Positions 8,313-18,981 are shown, counted from the stretch's first letter. The stretch: 64,000 nt of DNA from Methylobacterium sp. Leaf91 (GCF_001422815.1 NZ_LMMP01000034.1:9442-73441); one strand, 5' to 3'. Made by a program: numbers and translations. The notes: generated by a model not told the origin, from the sequence alone.

Positions 8313-9005
8313 ATGGTTAAAACCGACACATTTCAAGTAAAGCCTATCGTTGCGACTTCAAGCTTGCGTGCATTGGCTTATGACGCGCTCAAAGAAGCAA
8401 TCACGAACATGAACATTTATAATCAGCGTGAAGAGGTTCGCCTGGATGAGCGAAAGCTGTCCTTGAACCTTGGCGTGAGCCGCACCCCTGTGCGCGAAGC
8501 GCTGACGGTATTGGAGCAGGAAGGCTTCGTGCGGTTCGAGGCCCGTCGCGGTGTCTTCGTCATCAAGAAGTCGAAGAAAGAAATTGTCAGCATGATCCAG
8601 GCTTGGTCTGCCTTGGAGAGCATGGCTGCGCGCCTCGCCTGCGAGCGTGCCACCGACGAACAACTTCACTGCCTGCGTGAGCACTTTCCAGAATTCTATG
8701 AAGGACGCCCGTCGGATCATCTCGACGAGTATTCGGAAGCCAACATTCGCTTCCACCAGAAGATCATTTCGCTCGGCCAGTGCGACGTGATCAAAGACAT
8801 CACCAGCAACCTGCTGATGCATGTCCGCGGTATTCGCAACACCGCGCTGCGTCAGGGGGAACGCGCGGCCAACTCGATCAAGGAGCACGTGGCGATCATC
8901 AAGGCATTGGAAGCGCGCGATGCAGATTTGGCGGAACGCCTCGTGCGCGAGCACGGCCTCGGCCTCGCCAGCCATGTCGAGAAATATGGTGACTATCTCG
9001 ACTGA
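8313..9005 (+). CDS. GntR-family regulator with FCD domain, likely regulator of the oxalate genes
   Basis: A 230-residue transcription factor. Residues about 15-85 form the GntR winged helix: LRALAYDALKEAI, then ERKLSLNLGVSRTPVREALTVLEQEGFVRFEARRGVFV. Residues about 90-220 are an all-helical FCD ligand-binding domain with the pattern AWSALESMAARLA...ANIRFHQKI...EHVAIIKALEARDADLAERLVREH. Members of this subfamily usually respond to small carboxylic acids, so oxalate, oxalyl-CoA or formate are reasonable guesses. ATG 8313 follows AGGTGG. It sits divergent from oxc, and repeats of the TGGYAT-N5-AYACCA type lie upstream of it, oxlT and the CBS gene. Whether it activates or represses cannot be told from sequence. 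Confidence 0.85.
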   Translation: MVKTDTFQVKPIVATSSLRALAYDALKEAITNMNIYNQREEVRLDERKLSLNLGVSRTPVREALTVLEQEGFVRFEARRGVFVIKKSKKEIVSMIQAWSALESMAARLACERATDEQLHCLREHFPEFYEGRPSDHLDEYSEANIRFHQKIISLGQCDVIKDITSNLLMHVRGIRNTALRQGERAANSIKEHVAIIKALEARDADLAERLVREHGLGLASHVEKYGDYLD

Positions 9006-9129
9006 TCGACGCTGCCGCCAGAGTACCCGCCACGTCGCATGGCTCCCCGGCCGTCGGTGACCGACAAAGTCATCGGCGGGGACTGGGCGCGCGGTTCCGC
9101 CGGACACCGCGAAGGCTCGCCATAAAGGG

Positions 9130-9146
9130 GCGGGGGAAGCCCCCGC
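9130..9146. terminator. GC-rich hairpin after gntR
   Basis: GCGGGGG and CCCCCGC form a 7-bp stem around the loop AAG, about 125 bp after the gntR stop. No T-run follows, so it is only a weak candidate for a gntR terminator. Confidence 0.3.
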
Positions 9147-9274
9147 GGCACGAAGCCCCTTCGGATGCTTGAAGGGCCCGGCGGGTGATACCGGCGGACG
9201 CCAAGCCGGCCAGCGGCAAGGCCGCTTGAACGGAACATTGCGCCTCAGGAACAAACTCTACCACCGGGTTAACG

Positions 9275-9300
9275 GAACCCTTGCAGAACACTTGCGGAAC
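9275..9300. promoter_or_regulatory. tandem SOS box upstream of lexA
   Basis: Three GAAC tetramers lie exactly 11 bp apart (9275, 9286, 9297), separated by CCTTGCA and ACTTGCG. GAAC-N7-GAAC, the reverse complement of GTTC-N7-GTTC, is the established LexA site in Alphaproteobacteria. Here two copies overlap. The site ends about 71 bp before the lexA start and implies autoregulation. Confidence 0.85.
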
Positions 9301-9371
9301 GTCTACCGTGTTCGTGTTTTGTTTCAGCGGCGTTAGTCGCGGCCATTGGCTTCAGTGGAAGAGTGATCTGT

Positions 9372-10109
9372 ATGTTGACGCGTAAGCAGCTGGATCTTCT
9401 CCAATTCATCCAACAACGGATGCAGGAGAGTGGCGTCCCGCCCTCCTTCGACGAGATGAAGGACGCCCTCGATCTCAAATCGAAGTCTGGGATCCACCGG
9501 TTGATCACGGCCCTCGAAGAGCGCGGATTTCTGCGTCGTTTGCCGAATCGCGCCAGGGCGATCGAAGTGATCCGGATGCCTGAGAGCCTGACCGGTGCAC
9601 CGGCGCCGAAGCCCGCTCCCGCCGGTGAAGTTCGCCGCTTTACGCCGAGTGTCGTCGAAGGCGGTCGATCCAAGGCGATGCCGTCCCTGCGCCAGCCAAC
9701 GACCCAGGCCCAGGACGAGAGCGGAAGGTCGATCACGATCCCGGTCATGGGACGGATCGCGGCCGGCACGCCGATCTCCGCCATACAGAATCAGAGTCAT
9801 TCCGTGACGCTATCACCGGACTTCCTGGCCGGCGGCGAACATTACGCGCTGGAGGTCCGTGGCGATTCGATGATCGAAGCGGGTATCCTCGACGGTGATC
9901 TTGTCGTGATCAAGAAGCAGGACACTGCGAATACGGGCGACATCATCGTTGCCCTCATCGACGATGAAGAGGCCACATTGAAGCGCCTGCGTCGCCGCGG
10001 TTCCTCCATCGCTCTGGAGGCGGCAAACCCAGCCTACGAGACGAGGGTTCTGGGTCCGGATCGTGTTCAGATCCAGGGGCGGCTCGTCAGCCTGGTCCGT
10101 CGTTACTGA
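9372..10109 (+). CDS. lexA: LexA repressor
   Basis: A 245-residue SOS repressor and self-cleaving protease. An N-terminal winged helix covers residues 1-70 ([13 protein letters not shown]..., [23 protein letters not shown]). The cleavage site is Ala131-Gly132 in RIAAGTPI. The catalytic serine is Ser166 in [10 protein letters not shown] and the lysine is Lys204 in EEATLKRL. The linker between the domains (about 70-120) is longer than in E. coli, as is common in Alphaproteobacteria. The start is ATG 9372; an in-frame GTG at 9363 only adds three residues. Its stop overlaps the comEC stop on the other strand by 7 bp. Confidence 0.95.
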   Translation: MLTRKQLDLLQFIQQRMQESGVPPSFDEMKDALDLKSKSGIHRLITALEERGFLRRLPNRARAIEVIRMPESLTGAPAPKPAPAGEVRRFTPSVVEGGRSKAMPSLRQPTTQAQDESGRSITIPVMGRIAAGTPISAIQNQSHSVTLSPDFLAGGEHYALEVRGDSMIEAGILDGDLVVIKKQDTANTGDIIVALIDDEEATLKRLRRRGSSIALEAANPAYETRVLGPDRVQIQGRLVSLVRRY

Positions 10110-12373
10110 AGCCCGTCCGACTGCGTTTCGGATGACGGATCGCCGTCATCGGCCTCGGGTTCTATGGGTTTCGCACTCGGTCCTGATTCCTTCGGAGGCG
10201 AAGGGGACGGCGTGGCGACAGCGACCGCCCGCCGCCATGGCGGACGAGAATGAGGTTGGTGGGCGGACGTGACCTGCGGTCCTTCGGGGCCGAAACGGAT
10301 GGCGGTGGCGCCGCGTAGGGCCAGGTATGCGCGATCGATGACGAAGCCGGCCCGGCAGTCTTTGGGAGCGTCCCGGCGGGCGATGATCACACTCGCCCGT
10401 TCGCAATCCTCCGCGAAGGCCCGCTTGTCCTTGACCAGGGCGACGATCCGACCCGGCCCTAACTCGACGACGCATCCGACGGTATCGCATCGGCTTCTCG
10501 GCGAGGCTGCGACGGCGGCGGCCTTCCGCGAATCGCCATCCGCCTTGAGCCATTGTTCGAGGACGAAGGCCGGCGGGCTGCCGAGAATGCTCAATCGGCC
10601 GTCCCCGTCGCGGAAGGCTGCACCGCCACCCTCTCGGTCGATGTAGACGTCGTAACGCGGCGGCATGGTGGCGAGCACGACACCGAGAGCGGCCGGAGCA
10701 AGGCCGATCCAGCGTAAGCTCGAGACGGGAAGTGTCAGCAGGAGCAGGGCGAGAGCAAGCAGGCAGAGTGCCGTGCTGCCATAGGCCGGGACGACGAGGG
10801 TGGCGTGTCCGAACCCGCTGATCCAGCCGGAGATCGTGAGCATCCCGCGTACGGCGAGCCCCATCGCCCACCAGACCGGCTGGTCCAGTGCGAAGGGATA
10901 GGCGAGGATCCCGAGGACCGCCGCCGGCATCACCGCCAGGGAGACGAGGGGCAAGGTCAGGGCATTGCCGACGATGCCGAAGGGCTGGACGGTCTGGAAA
11001 TGATAGGTTGCGAAGGGCGCCGTGGCGATCTGGGCGATCAATGTCGTCGCCAGCGTGCCAAGGACCGCGACAGCCAGAAACCGCCAGGTTCGGGCCAAGA
11101 GGCCCGCACCTTCGCGTGGCGGCATCCAGCGATTGAGCGCACCGGCGCAAGCGATGAGGCCGGCTACCGCGCCGAAGGACATCTGAAAGCTCGGGCCGAG
11201 AATCCCGTCCGGCTCTCGCGCGAGGGCGATGAGGGCAGCGAGCGCGAGGTTCCGCATGCTCAACGCTGGGCGATCCACCAGGATCGCGCCGAGCATCACC
11301 AACGTCATGATGAGCGAGCGTTCGGCAGCGATATCCCAGCCCGAGAAGACGCAATAGGCCGTGACACCCACCATGGCGAAGCCGGCGGCGATCTTCTTGA
11401 TCGGCCAAACCAGGGCGAGCCCCGGAATGAGAGCGAGCAGCGCGCGGACGAGCCAGAACACGACGCCGGCTGCGAGCACCATGTGGAGGCCGGAAATCGA
11501 GACGACGTGGTAGATTCCCGCCGCACGCAGAACCTCGTTGGTCTCGGCATTGATGAGGCCGCGCTTGCCCGTTACCAGGGCGGCGGCCACCGCGCCGGCC
11601 TGCCCGCCATTGGCGTCGGTGATGCGCCGGGTCAGCGCGTTGCGGGCGTCGTCTACGGCGGCTGCCAGCGCTACGGAGCGGGGCAAAGGCCTGGGCGGAG
11701 GCTTGACGTCGATCTTGCCTACCAGGGAACCGACGGCGCCGATCCCGCGAAAATAGGCATCCCGAGCGAAATCATATCCGCCGGGGCGGGCCGCGTCGGG
11801 CGGCGGCAGGAGCCGTGCCGTCGCCGAAATGAAATCGCCGGGCTTCAGCGCAAGGGCCTTCTTGTAGGAAACGCGGACCCGCCTGGGCCGGCGATCCGGC
11901 GGGAGGTTGCCGAAACTCTCCACGAGGACGATCAGGCGGGCGCCGACTTCCCGTTCGTCGAGGGCTTCGACCAATCCGGTGAGCGGGGCAATCGTCGTCC
12001 GGGCCAGGACGGGTGCCGCTACGACCTGCATCCTCAGGGTGGCGGCCGCGAAACCTAGGAAGGCTACGGCAAGTCCGAGAACCAATGCCAAGGCCACGGG
12101 CCGCGAACCGAGGCGAAGTGCGAGGGCAGAGAGTGCGGACGCGACGAGGAGGGGTGCTGCCAGCGCCGGCTGACCATCCGTGGCGGTGAAACAGACGAGG
12201 ATGCCAAAACCGAACGTGACGGCAAGCCAGGGAAACAGGCGCCTCTGTTCGGATTCCTGAACCAGCCCGTCGACGATCCAGCGTCTAATCGCGCCGATCA
12301 GGATCGCGGGTGAGCGTGACGAGGCCAAGGCGGCACCCGTCGCACCCGTGGCTCGCGCACTGGCCTGCGCCAT
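10103..12373 (-). CDS. comEC: ComEC/Rec2-family DNA uptake channel
   Basis: A 756-residue multi-spanning membrane protein. Two or three helices open it ([16 protein letters not shown]...), followed by a soluble OB-like DUF4131 segment (residues about 130-240). The competence domain follows, with the diagnostic stretch [23 protein letters not shown] and about eight helices. The C-terminal region after residue 560 retains fragments of the metallo-beta-lactamase-like domain but lacks an obvious HxHxDH motif, so nuclease activity is doubtful. The tail is proline-rich and charged. ComEC carries single-stranded DNA across the inner membrane during transformation. The gene is convergent with lexA, with overlapping stops, and divergent from gltX. 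Confidence 0.88.
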   Translation of the reverse strand: MAQASARATGATGAALASSRSPAILIGAIRRWIVDGLVQESEQRRLFPWLAVTFGFGILVCFTATDGQPALAAPLLVASALSALALRLGSRPVALALVLGLAVAFLGFAAATLRMQVVAAPVLARTTIAPLTGLVEALDEREVGARLIVLVESFGNLPPDRRPRRVRVSYKKALALKPGDFISATARLLPPPDAARPGGYDFARDAYFRGIGAVGSLVGKIDVKPPPRPLPRSVALAAAVDDARNALTRRITDANGGQAGAVAAALVTGKRGLINAETNEVLRAAGIYHVVSISGLHMVLAAGVVFWLVRALLALIPGLALVWPIKKIAAGFAMVGVTAYCVFSGWDIAAERSLIMTLVMLGAILVDRPALSMRNLALAALIALAREPDGILGPSFQMSFGAVAGLIACAGALNRWMPPREGAGLLARTWRFLAVAVLGTLATTLIAQIATAPFATYHFQTVQPFGIVGNALTLPLVSLAVMPAAVLGILAYPFALDQPVWWAMGLAVRGMLTISGWISGFGHATLVVPAYGSTALCLLALALLLLTLPVSSLRWIGLAPAALGVVLATMPPRYDVYIDREGGGAAFRDGDGRLSILGSPPAFVLEQWLKADGDSRKAAAVAASPRSRCDTVGCVVELGPGRIVALVKDKRAFAEDCERASVIIARRDAPKDCRAGFVIDRAYLALRGATAIRFGPEGPQVTSAHQPHSRPPWRRAVAVATPSPSPPKESGPSAKPIEPEADDGDPSSETQSDGLQ

Positions 12374-12551
12374 CTCCGGCTGCGTCTCTCCTCACGGCTC
12401 ACGAAGCGCGAGAGATGCCGCCCGCGCGAAATCGTCCCCGTTTCGCGACTCGGCGCCACGCTTTCTTAACGTCATCGAAAACGCATGCTACATGCGCCGA
12501 TCCGGGCCGGTCGATCCGCCCTCTCACTTCACGCACAAGTTTGACCGCCCG

Positions 12552-13979
12552 ATGTCGTCACCCGTCGTTACGCGCTTTGCCCCCTCCCCTACGGGGTACC
12601 TGCATATCGGGGGAGCGCGCACGGCGCTCTTCAATTGGCTCTATGCCCGTCATTTCGGCGGCAGGATGCTGCTGCGCATCGAGGATACCGATCGGGAGCG
12701 CTCGACCCAGGGCGCCATCGATGCGATTCTCGACGGGCTCCGCTGGCTCGGGCTCGATTGGGATGGGGACGTCGTCTACCAGTTCGCCCGCGCCGCGCGG
12801 CACCGCGATGTAGCGGAAAGCCTGCTCGCTTCGGGCAACGCCTATCATTGCTACGCGACGCCGGACGAACTCACCGCCATGCGCGAAGCCGCGCGGGCCG
12901 AGGGACGTCCCATGCGCTATGACGGGCGTTGGCGCGACCGCGATCCTTCGGAGGCACCTGCGGGAGTGAAGCCGGTCATCCGCCTGCGCGCCCCATCAGA
13001 GGGCGAGACGGTGGTGGAGGATCAGGTTCAGGGCCGCGTAACCTGGGCCAACAAGGATCTCGACGACCTCGTCCTCCTCCGTTCCGACGGCAATCCGACC
13101 TACATGCTCGCGGTCGTCGTCGACGATCACGACATGGGCGTCACCCATGTGATCCGTGGCGACGACCACCTCACGAACGCCGCACGGCAGGGCCAGATCT
13201 ATGATGCGCTCGGTTGGTCCGCACCCATCATGGCCCATATCCCGCTCATCCACGGTGCTGACGGCGCCAAGCTCTCGAAGCGGCACGGCGCGCTCGGGGT
13301 CGATGCTTATCGCGACCTCGGCTACCTGCCCGCCGCCTTGCGCAACTACCTCGTCCGCCTCGGCTGGAGCCATGGCGACCAGGAGGTGTTCTCGACGGAG
13401 GAGATGATCGCTGCCTTCGATCTTAAGTCGATCGGACGCTCCGCTGCCCGTTTCGACTTCGCCAAGCTCGAGAACCTCAATGGGCTCTACATCCGCGGCG
13501 CGGAGGATGCCGTACTGATCGATGCGATCGAGACGATCCTGCCGGCCCTCGCCGCCGACCGCGGATTGCCCACGACCCTATCCCCCGAGCTTCGTGACAA
13601 GCTGCGGGCGGCGATGCCCGGCCTGAAGGAACGCGCCAAGACTCTGGTCGAGCTTCTCGACAGCGCCTATTACCTCACCGCCTCCCGGCCGCTCAATCTC
13701 GATGACAAAGCGAAGACACTGCTGAGCGAAGAGGCCCGCCAGCGCCTCGCCGCGATCCTGCCGGCTCTCGGCGACCTTCCGGAATGGAACGCGGCCTCCA
13801 CGGAAGGCGCCGTGCGCCGGTTCGCGGAGGAAAACGCGCTCAAACTCGGCCTGATCGCGCAGCCCCTGCGGGCCGCGCTGACCGGGCGCGCGACCTCACC
13901 CCCGGTTTTCGACGTCATGGCCGTACTCGGACGGGATGAATGTCTGGGTCGCTTGGCCGATCAGGTGGCGTCCGCCTGA
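12552..13979 (+). CDS. gltX: glutamyl-tRNA synthetase
   Basis: A 475-residue class I aminoacyl-tRNA synthetase that charges tRNA-Glu. The HIGH-type signature is [22 protein letters not shown] in the first 30 residues. The KMSKS-type loop is [13 protein letters not shown] near residue 240. The C-terminal third is the helical anticodon-binding region. The start was placed at ATG 12552 because the family begins with the [10 protein letters not shown] strand; the longer open frame from 12348 crosses the divergent comEC promoter. An alphaproteobacterium may use a second GltX-type enzyme for tRNA-Gln; which type this is cannot be decided here. Confidence 0.93.
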   Translation: MSSPVVTRFAPSPTGYLHIGGARTALFNWLYARHFGGRMLLRIEDTDRERSTQGAIDAILDGLRWLGLDWDGDVVYQFARAARHRDVAESLLASGNAYHCYATPDELTAMREAARAEGRPMRYDGRWRDRDPSEAPAGVKPVIRLRAPSEGETVVEDQVQGRVTWANKDLDDLVLLRSDGNPTYMLAVVVDDHDMGVTHVIRGDDHLTNAARQGQIYDALGWSAPIMAHIPLIHGADGAKLSKRHGALGVDAYRDLGYLPAALRNYLVRLGWSHGDQEVFSTEEMIAAFDLKSIGRSAARFDFAKLENLNGLYIRGAEDAVLIDAIETILPALAADRGLPTTLSPELRDKLRAAMPGLKERAKTLVELLDSAYYLTASRPLNLDDKAKTLLSEEARQRLAAILPALGDLPEWNAASTEGAVRRFAEENALKLGLIAQPLRAALTGRATSPPVFDVMAVLGRDECLGRLADQVASA

Positions 13980-13991
13980 TCGCATGCATCG

Positions 13992-14017
13992 AACCGGTGA
14001 CAGATCGGCCCGGTTTT
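13992..14017 (+). terminator. weak terminator candidate after gltX
   Basis: AACCGG (13992-13997) and CCGGTT (14010-14015) can pair around a 12-base loop, followed by TTTT. It starts 13 bp after the gltX stop. The stem is short, so it may not be efficient. Confidence 0.35.
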
Positions 14018-14208
14018 CGCTTGAGGGATAGCGTGGAGAGGGGGATCGGTTGAAGGCGGTGGGCCGATCCGCTAACCCGATAGATGTGTGAGCACTTGCA
14101 GCATAGGTCTGCCCGTGCGCTCCGGGCCGAAGTGGTGGGTGTCGCCATGCGGACCGGCGCTCCCCTCTGCCAAGGTCTGCCTTCTGCCAAGAAAGGGTCC
14201 ACGTCTCC

Positions 14209-15498
14209 ATGAGCGCCTCCAGCACGATCTCCGTGGGCGACAACCAAGTCGAGCTTCCGATCAAGACCGGTACGATCGGACCTGACGTCATCGACATCGG
14301 CAAGCTTCACGCCAAGACCGGCATGTTCACCTTCGATCCGGGCTTTACCTCCACCGCGTCCTGCGAATCGAAGATCACCTATATCGACGGCGATGCCGGG
14401 GTGCTCCTCTATCGCGGCTACCCGATCGAGCAGATCGCCGAACAGGGCGACTTCCTCGAGACGTGCTATCTGATGCTGTTCGGCGAATTGCCGACGCCCG
14501 CCCAGAAGGCGGATTTCGACTACCGGGTCACGCGCCACACCATGGTGCATGACCAGATGAACCGCTTCTTCCAGGGGTTCCGCCGCGACGCCCACCCGAT
14601 GGCGATTATGGTGGCCTGCGTTGGCGCGCTCTCGGCCTTCTATCACGACTCGACCGACATCTCGGACGACAAGCAGCGGATGATCGCCAGCTTGCGCATG
14701 ATCGCCAAGATGCCGACGCTCGCAGCGATGGCCTACAAGTATTCCATCGGTCAGCCGTTCGTCTATCCGAAGAACGACCTCGATTATACCTCGAACTTCC
14801 TGCGGATGTGCTTCGCGGTGCCGTGCGAAGAGTTCGTCGTCAACCCGATTTATGCGCGCGCGCTGGACCGGATCTTCATCCTCCACGCCGATCACGAGCA
14901 GAACGCCTCGACTTCCACCGTTCGTCTGGCCGGTTCCTCGGGCGCCAACCCCTTCGCCTGTATCGCCGCCGGCATCGCTTGCCTGTGGGGCCCCGCGCAT
15001 GGCGGCGCCAACGAAGCAGCGCTCAAGATGCTGGAAGAGATCGGAACGCCCGACAACGTCGCGAAATACGTCGCCAAGGCCAAGGACAAGAACGACCCGT
15101 TCCGGCTGATGGGCTTCGGTCACCGCGTCTACAAGAACTACGATCCGCGCGCCCGCATCATGCAGAAGACCACGCATGAGGTGCTAAGCCAGCTCGGCAT
15201 CAAGGACGATCCGCTTCTCGAAGTCGCTGTGCAGCTCGAGCAGATCGCCCTGAAGGACGAGTACTTCATCGAGAAGAAGCTCTACCCGAACATCGATTTC
15301 TATTCCGGCATCACCCTCAAGGCGATGGGATTCCCGACCTCGATGTTCACGGTGCTCTTCGCTTTGGCCCGTACCACCGGCTGGATCGCCCAGTGGGCCG
15401 AAATGATCGAGGACCCCTCGCAGAAGATCGGCCGTCCGCGCCAGCTCTATATCGGACCGGACAAGCGCGAATACGTGCCCATCGGCCAGCGCGGCTGA
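14209..15498 (+). CDS. gltA: citrate synthase (type II)
   Basis: A 429-residue hexameric-type citrate synthase. It condenses acetyl-CoA and oxaloacetate at the entry to the citric acid cycle. The catalytic residues lie in [15 protein letters not shown] (His, near residue 265), [14 protein letters not shown] (His, near 305) and NIDFYSGI (Asp, near 362). The N-terminal domain has the family sequence [33 protein letters not shown]. Length matches the proteobacterial type II enzymes. ATG 14209 is the only reasonable start. A strong terminator at 15589-15624 ends the transcript, so it appears monocistronic. Confidence 0.95.
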   Translation: MSASSTISVGDNQVELPIKTGTIGPDVIDIGKLHAKTGMFTFDPGFTSTASCESKITYIDGDAGVLLYRGYPIEQIAEQGDFLETCYLMLFGELPTPAQKADFDYRVTRHTMVHDQMNRFFQGFRRDAHPMAIMVACVGALSAFYHDSTDISDDKQRMIASLRMIAKMPTLAAMAYKYSIGQPFVYPKNDLDYTSNFLRMCFAVPCEEFVVNPIYARALDRIFILHADHEQNASTSTVRLAGSSGANPFACIAAGIACLWGPAHGGANEAALKMLEEIGTPDNVAKYVAKAKDKNDPFRLMGFGHRVYKNYDPRARIMQKTTHEVLSQLGIKDDPLLEVAVQLEQIALKDEYFIEKKLYPNIDFYSGITLKAMGFPTSMFTVLFALARTTGWIAQWAEMIEDPSQKIGRPRQLYIGPDKREYVPIGQRG

Positions 15499-15588
15499 TA
15501 CTTTCGTTCAGGCCGTCCGCCGTATTCGACCTCGCTTTCGAAGCGAACGTCACGGAGGGTCAAGATCTCATGGGTAGAGGAATGAATG

Positions 15589-15624
15589 AAGGTGGGGTGG
15601 CCGACAGGCTGCCCCGCCTTTTTT
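15589..15624 (+). terminator. Rho-independent terminator of gltA
   Basis: A 14-bp imperfect stem (15589-15602 with 15607-15620, some G-U pairs) closes a GACA loop and runs directly into T6. It lies about 90 bp after the gltA stop. Confidence 0.8.
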
Positions 15625-15694
15625 GTGCCCCTCTTCGCGTCGTGGGTCGCAGGAGAAGCGAGGAATGATCGATTTTCGATCGATCCGATCAGGC

Positions 15695-15726
15695 AAACAA
15701 AAAGGCCGCCCTCTCGGGCGGCCTTT
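15695..15726 (-). terminator. Rho-independent terminator of rpsD
   Basis: GGCCGCCC (15704-15711) and GGGCGGCC (15716-15723) form a perfect 8-bp stem, extended by A-T pairs, around a 4-base loop. Read on the minus strand it is followed by TTTTTGTTTG. It begins 27 bp past the rpsD stop. Confidence 0.85.
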
Positions 15727-15752
15727 CTCGTCTCGGAGATGATCCGGTGGGA

Positions 15753-16370
15753 TCAGCGCGAATAGAACTCGATCACGAGGTTCGGTTCCATCTGGACCGG
15801 GTAGGGAACCTCGGTGAGGCTCGGCACGCGGGTGACGCGAGCCGTCATCTTGGAGTGATCCACCTCGATGTAGTCCGGCACGTCACGCTCGGCGAGCTGC
15901 GAAGCCACGACGACGATCTCGAGCTGCTTCGAGGAATCCTTCACCTCGATCACGTCGCCCGGCTTCACGAGGAAGCTGGCGATGTTCACGCGACGGCCAT
16001 TCACCTTGACGTGGCCGTGGTTCACGAACTGACGGGCAGCGAACGGGGTCGGTACGAACTTGGCGCGGTACACGACCGCGTCGAGGCGACGCTCCAGCAG
16101 ACCGATCAGGTTCTCGCTCGAATCGCCGCGCAGGCGGATCGCCTCGGCGTAGTAACGGCGGAACTGCTTCTCGGTGATGTTGGCGTAGTAGCCCTTGAGC
16201 TTCTGCTTGGCGCGCAGTTGCGTGCCGAAGTCGGACATCTTGCCCTTGCGGCGCTGGCCATGCTGGCCGGGGCCGTATTCGCGGCGATTGACGGGGCTCT
16301 TCGGGCGGCCCCAGATGTTCTGGCCCATACGGCGATCGAGCTTGTGCTTCGCCTGAATACGTTTTGACAT
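15753..16370 (-). CDS. rpsD: 30S ribosomal protein S4
   Basis: A 205-residue S4 protein that nucleates assembly of the 30S body by binding 16S rRNA. The N-terminus reads [26 protein letters not shown], the usual alphaproteobacterial form. An S4 RNA-binding domain follows at residues about 95-155 ([38 protein letters not shown]). ATG 16370 has GAGGAACCGCG before it; the longer frame from 16463 is rejected. It is transcribed alone, away from the alpha operon, as usual in this group. Its own terminator follows. Confidence 0.97.
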   Translation of the reverse strand: MSKRIQAKHKLDRRMGQNIWGRPKSPVNRREYGPGQHGQRRKGKMSDFGTQLRAKQKLKGYYANITEKQFRRYYAEAIRLRGDSSENLIGLLERRLDAVVYRAKFVPTPFAARQFVNHGHVKVNGRRVNIASFLVKPGDVIEVKDSSKQLEIVVVASQLAERDVPDYIEVDHSKMTARVTRVPSLTEVPYPVQMEPNLVIEFYSR

Positions 16371-16484
16371 CGCGGTTCCTCTCAGCGAGTGAGATTGGTC
16401 GAGGAACGCGCCCTCCTCTTTCCGAAGCGGCCCGGGGCCGAAGCGGAACGACAGAGCGGACATTGCCGCTCACGGGTGCGCTTG

Positions 16485-16515
16485 AAAAAGCTGCGGGGCC
16501 CCTCTCGGAGCCCCG
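16485..16515 (-). terminator. terminator of murI
   Basis: On the minus strand a 9-bp stem (16515-16507 with 16502-16494) closes a GAGA tetraloop. It is followed by GCAGC and then TTTTT at 16489-16485. It lies 60 bp past the murI stop, ahead of rpsD. Confidence 0.6.
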
Positions 16516-16574
16516 TAACTCTGCGCTGCATAAGCGAGAGATGCCCAAGGGTCAATGCCGAGGCGGCAACACAT

Positions 16575-17453
16575 CTATTGCAAGGCGAGCGGCATCATCT
16601 CCACGGCGACATCGCCGACACCTCTTGCGTCGAGCGAGCGACGCAGGGAAGCCGTGACGCCCGCACCGCTGGTGAAGGCCGTGAGTCCCGGGGGGATGTC
16701 GTCCAGGGGCTTACGACGGGATGGACCGAGAAGCTGTGTCACCCGGCGGGCGATGGCCGGCGCCGGGTCGATCCAGCTCACTTCCCATGGGGCAAGGCGC
16801 TGGAACCGCGCGAGCAGCAGCGGATAATGGGTACAGGCGAGGCAGACCACATCCGTGCGCCGACCATCCTCTCCCTCGACGAAGCAGGGTGCGATTTCGG
16901 TGGCGAGCAGCGCATCGTCGACAGGATGCCCCGCAAGTTCGGCCTCGGCATAGGCCGCTAGATTCGGCGATCCGACGAGCGTGACCACGCAATCGCCCGC
17001 ATAGGTCTCGATCAGGTCGTGGGTGTAGGGCCGCGCAACCGTCCCCGGCGTCGCCAGAAGAGTGATCCTGCGTGAACGCGTCGCTTCCGCCGCTGGCTTG
17101 ATCGGTGGCACGACGCCCACGAAGGGGGTGGAGAAACCTGCCCGGAGAGCGGGAAGCACGAGGGTCGATGCGGTGTTGCAGGCGATGACGATGAGGTCGG
17201 GCGCGTGGCGCGCGATCAGTCGTTCCATCACCGTCGCGACGCGGGCGACGAGGATGGTCTCGGAGAGGCGGCCATAGGGAAAAGCCGCATCGTCCGCCGC
17301 ATAGACGTAACGCGCGTCGGGACGGGCCCGCCGCACCTGTTCGAGAACCGTCAGCCCCCCGAGCCCCGAATCGAAGACGAGGATCGTCGGGGTCGGCCGG
17401 ATTTCGGCAACCAGAGCCGCTGTCATCGCTCCCGCCATCAGATCGATCCGCAT
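16575..17453 (-). CDS. murI: glutamate racemase
   Basis: A 292-residue cofactor-independent racemase that supplies D-glutamate for peptidoglycan. The two catalytic cysteines lie in VIACNTASTLVLPAL (near residue 93) and VCLACTHYPLLL (near residue 208). The entry motif ILVFDSGLGGLTVLEQV and the YAADDAAFPYG segment are typical. Two or three methionines are possible starts (codons 1, 6 and 10); the family motif begins near residue 24, so a shorter N-terminus is plausible. It lies upstream of rpsD on the same strand but is separated by a terminator. Confidence 0.92.
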   Translation of the reverse strand: MRIDLMAGAMTAALVAEIRPTPTILVFDSGLGGLTVLEQVRRARPDARYVYAADDAAFPYGRLSETILVARVATVMERLIARHAPDLIVIACNTASTLVLPALRAGFSTPFVGVVPPIKPAAEATRSRRITLLATPGTVARPYTHDLIETYAGDCVVTLVGSPNLAAYAEAELAGHPVDDALLATEIAPCFVEGEDGRRTDVVCLACTHYPLLLARFQRLAPWEVSWIDPAPAIARRVTQLLGPSRRKPLDDIPPGLTAFTSGAGVTASLRRSLDARGVGDVAVEMMPLALQ

Positions 17454-17647
17454 ACGAGCCTTGCCTGGACACAGTGCGTGGATGGCAGAGTGTCGGGCGA
17501 CAGGGTTAAGGCCGTGTCACTGCGGCATGAAAAAGGCCCGGCATTTTCAGCGCTTGTGCGCCGCGGCGATGGGCGCAGACGAAGGGCCGTTGCCGAATGG
17601 CAGCGGAGCCATATTTCCGCATCATGGATGCGAGTGGAGTGATCGAC

Positions 17648-18922
17648 ATGGCAGCGACAGCGGCAATTCGCGAGACCTCGCACCATCAGGCGGACGGCGC
17701 AGCATTCCCGCCGCCTAACGTATCGGCGCGACCGGTGGATCGCGCAGCCTGGATCAGAGCCTTCCGCGCGGTACGCGACGAAACGGAGCGCCGCGCCGCG
17801 CCGCTCTCGCCGGAGGACCAGCAGATTCAGTCCATGGCGGATGCCAGTCCGACGAAATGGCATCGGGCCCATACCACGTGGTTCTTCGAGCAATTTCTCC
17901 TGCGTGATCACGTCCCCGGCTACCGCATCTATGACGAGCGGCTGCACTACCTGTTCAATTCCTATTACGTCGCGGCCGGCCCCCGGCAGCCGCGAATCAT
18001 GCGCGGCCTTATCACCCGCCCGACCGCCGACGAAGTCGCCGGGTACCGTGCCCATGTGGACCGGGCAGTGGAAAGCCTCCTATCGGATGCCACCGACGCG
18101 ACCCTCGAGACCGTGTTGCCGATCCTCGAAATCGGCCTCTATCATGAGCAGCAGCACCAGGAATTGCTGCTCACGGACATTCTCCATGCCTTCGCGCAGA
18201 ACCCGCTGAGCCCCGTCTACGATGCCGGATGGCGATTTCCCCGTCCGGTATCGCGCGGCGGAGCCGCCGAACTGCGGGGTGGGGTGGCGAAGATCGGGCA
18301 TGAGGGCGAAGGCTTTTCGTTCGACAACGAATCGCCGCGACATGAGACTCTGATCCTGCCGTGCCGGATCGACAAAGGCCTCGTCACCAATGCGCAATGG
18401 CTCGCCTTCATTGAGGATGGCGGCTACGCGCGTCCTGAACTCTGGCTCTCGGATGGCTGGCTCGCGGTGCAGGCGGAGGGCTGGGAGGCCCCTGGCTACT
18501 GGCAGCGCAACGATGCAGCGCAATGGTCGAGCATGACCTTTGCCGGGCAGGCAGGCATCGACCCAGCCCTGCCTGTCACCCATGTGAGCTATTTCGAGGC
18601 GGATGCCTTCGCCCGATGGGCAGGGCGCGACCTGCCCACCGAATTCGAATGGGAGATCGCCGCCAAGGAGGGCCTTCTCGACGACGCTTTCGGCCTCGTC
18701 TGGCAATGGACCCGCTCGGCCTATTTATCCTACCCGGGCTACAGGCCGGTCTCCGGTGCGCTCGGCGAATACAACGGCAAGTTCATGTCGAACCAGTTCG
18801 TTCTGCGCGGTTCCTCCGTGGCGACATCGGAAGGACATGCCCGCATCGGCTATCGCAACTTCTTCTATCCCCACCAGCGCTGGCAATTCACGGGACTGCG
18901 GCTGTCGAACTATCGCGACTGA
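17648..18922 (+). CDS. egtB: ergothioneine biosynthesis sulfoxide synthase EgtB
   Basis: A 424-residue non-haem iron enzyme that joins a thiol donor to trimethylhistidine with oxygen. A DinB-like helical domain carries the iron ligands: His72 in KWHRAHTTWF and His166/His170 in LYHEQQHQELL. The C-terminal FGE-sulfatase domain begins near residue 215 and includes THVSYFEADAFARWAGRDLPTEFEWEIAA and the ending GYRNFFYPHQRWQFTGLRLSNYRD. ATG 17648 follows GGAG with an 8-base gap; earlier in-frame ATGs at 17597 and 17624 lack a site. egtD follows 59 bp later. No egtC or egtE is adjacent, so the sulfur donor cannot be fixed from context. Confidence 0.9.
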   Translation: MAATAAIRETSHHQADGAAFPPPNVSARPVDRAAWIRAFRAVRDETERRAAPLSPEDQQIQSMADASPTKWHRAHTTWFFEQFLLRDHVPGYRIYDERLHYLFNSYYVAAGPRQPRIMRGLITRPTADEVAGYRAHVDRAVESLLSDATDATLETVLPILEIGLYHEQQHQELLLTDILHAFAQNPLSPVYDAGWRFPRPVSRGGAAELRGGVAKIGHEGEGFSFDNESPRHETLILPCRIDKGLVTNAQWLAFIEDGGYARPELWLSDGWLAVQAEGWEAPGYWQRNDAAQWSSMTFAGQAGIDPALPVTHVSYFEADAFARWAGRDLPTEFEWEIAAKEGLLDDAFGLVWQWTRSAYLSYPGYRPVSGALGEYNGKFMSNQFVLRGSSVATSEGHARIGYRNFFYPHQRWQFTGLRLSNYRD

Positions 18923-18981
18923 GCACCGTTTCCCACACCCGCGTAACCCAGCGTCCTTTGGCGTCCTTCGGAGACTTGCCC

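Larger units (their letters stand above)
9006..9371. other. intergenic region with lexA control elements
   Basis: The 366 bp between gntR and lexA contain no gene. A GC-rich hairpin lies at 9130-9146, and the tandem LexA box at 9275-9300. Confidence 0.6.

Noticed and set aside
10805..12058. 417-residue plus-strand frame opposite comEC
   Set aside because: Charged, low-complexity translation typical of antisense frames in GC-rich genes; the minus-strand membrane protein is clearly real.
16464..16574. leader of rpsD as an autoregulatory S4-binding site
   Set aside because: The hairpin here is followed by a T-run and sits after murI, so a terminator explains it better; S4 leader motifs were not recognised.
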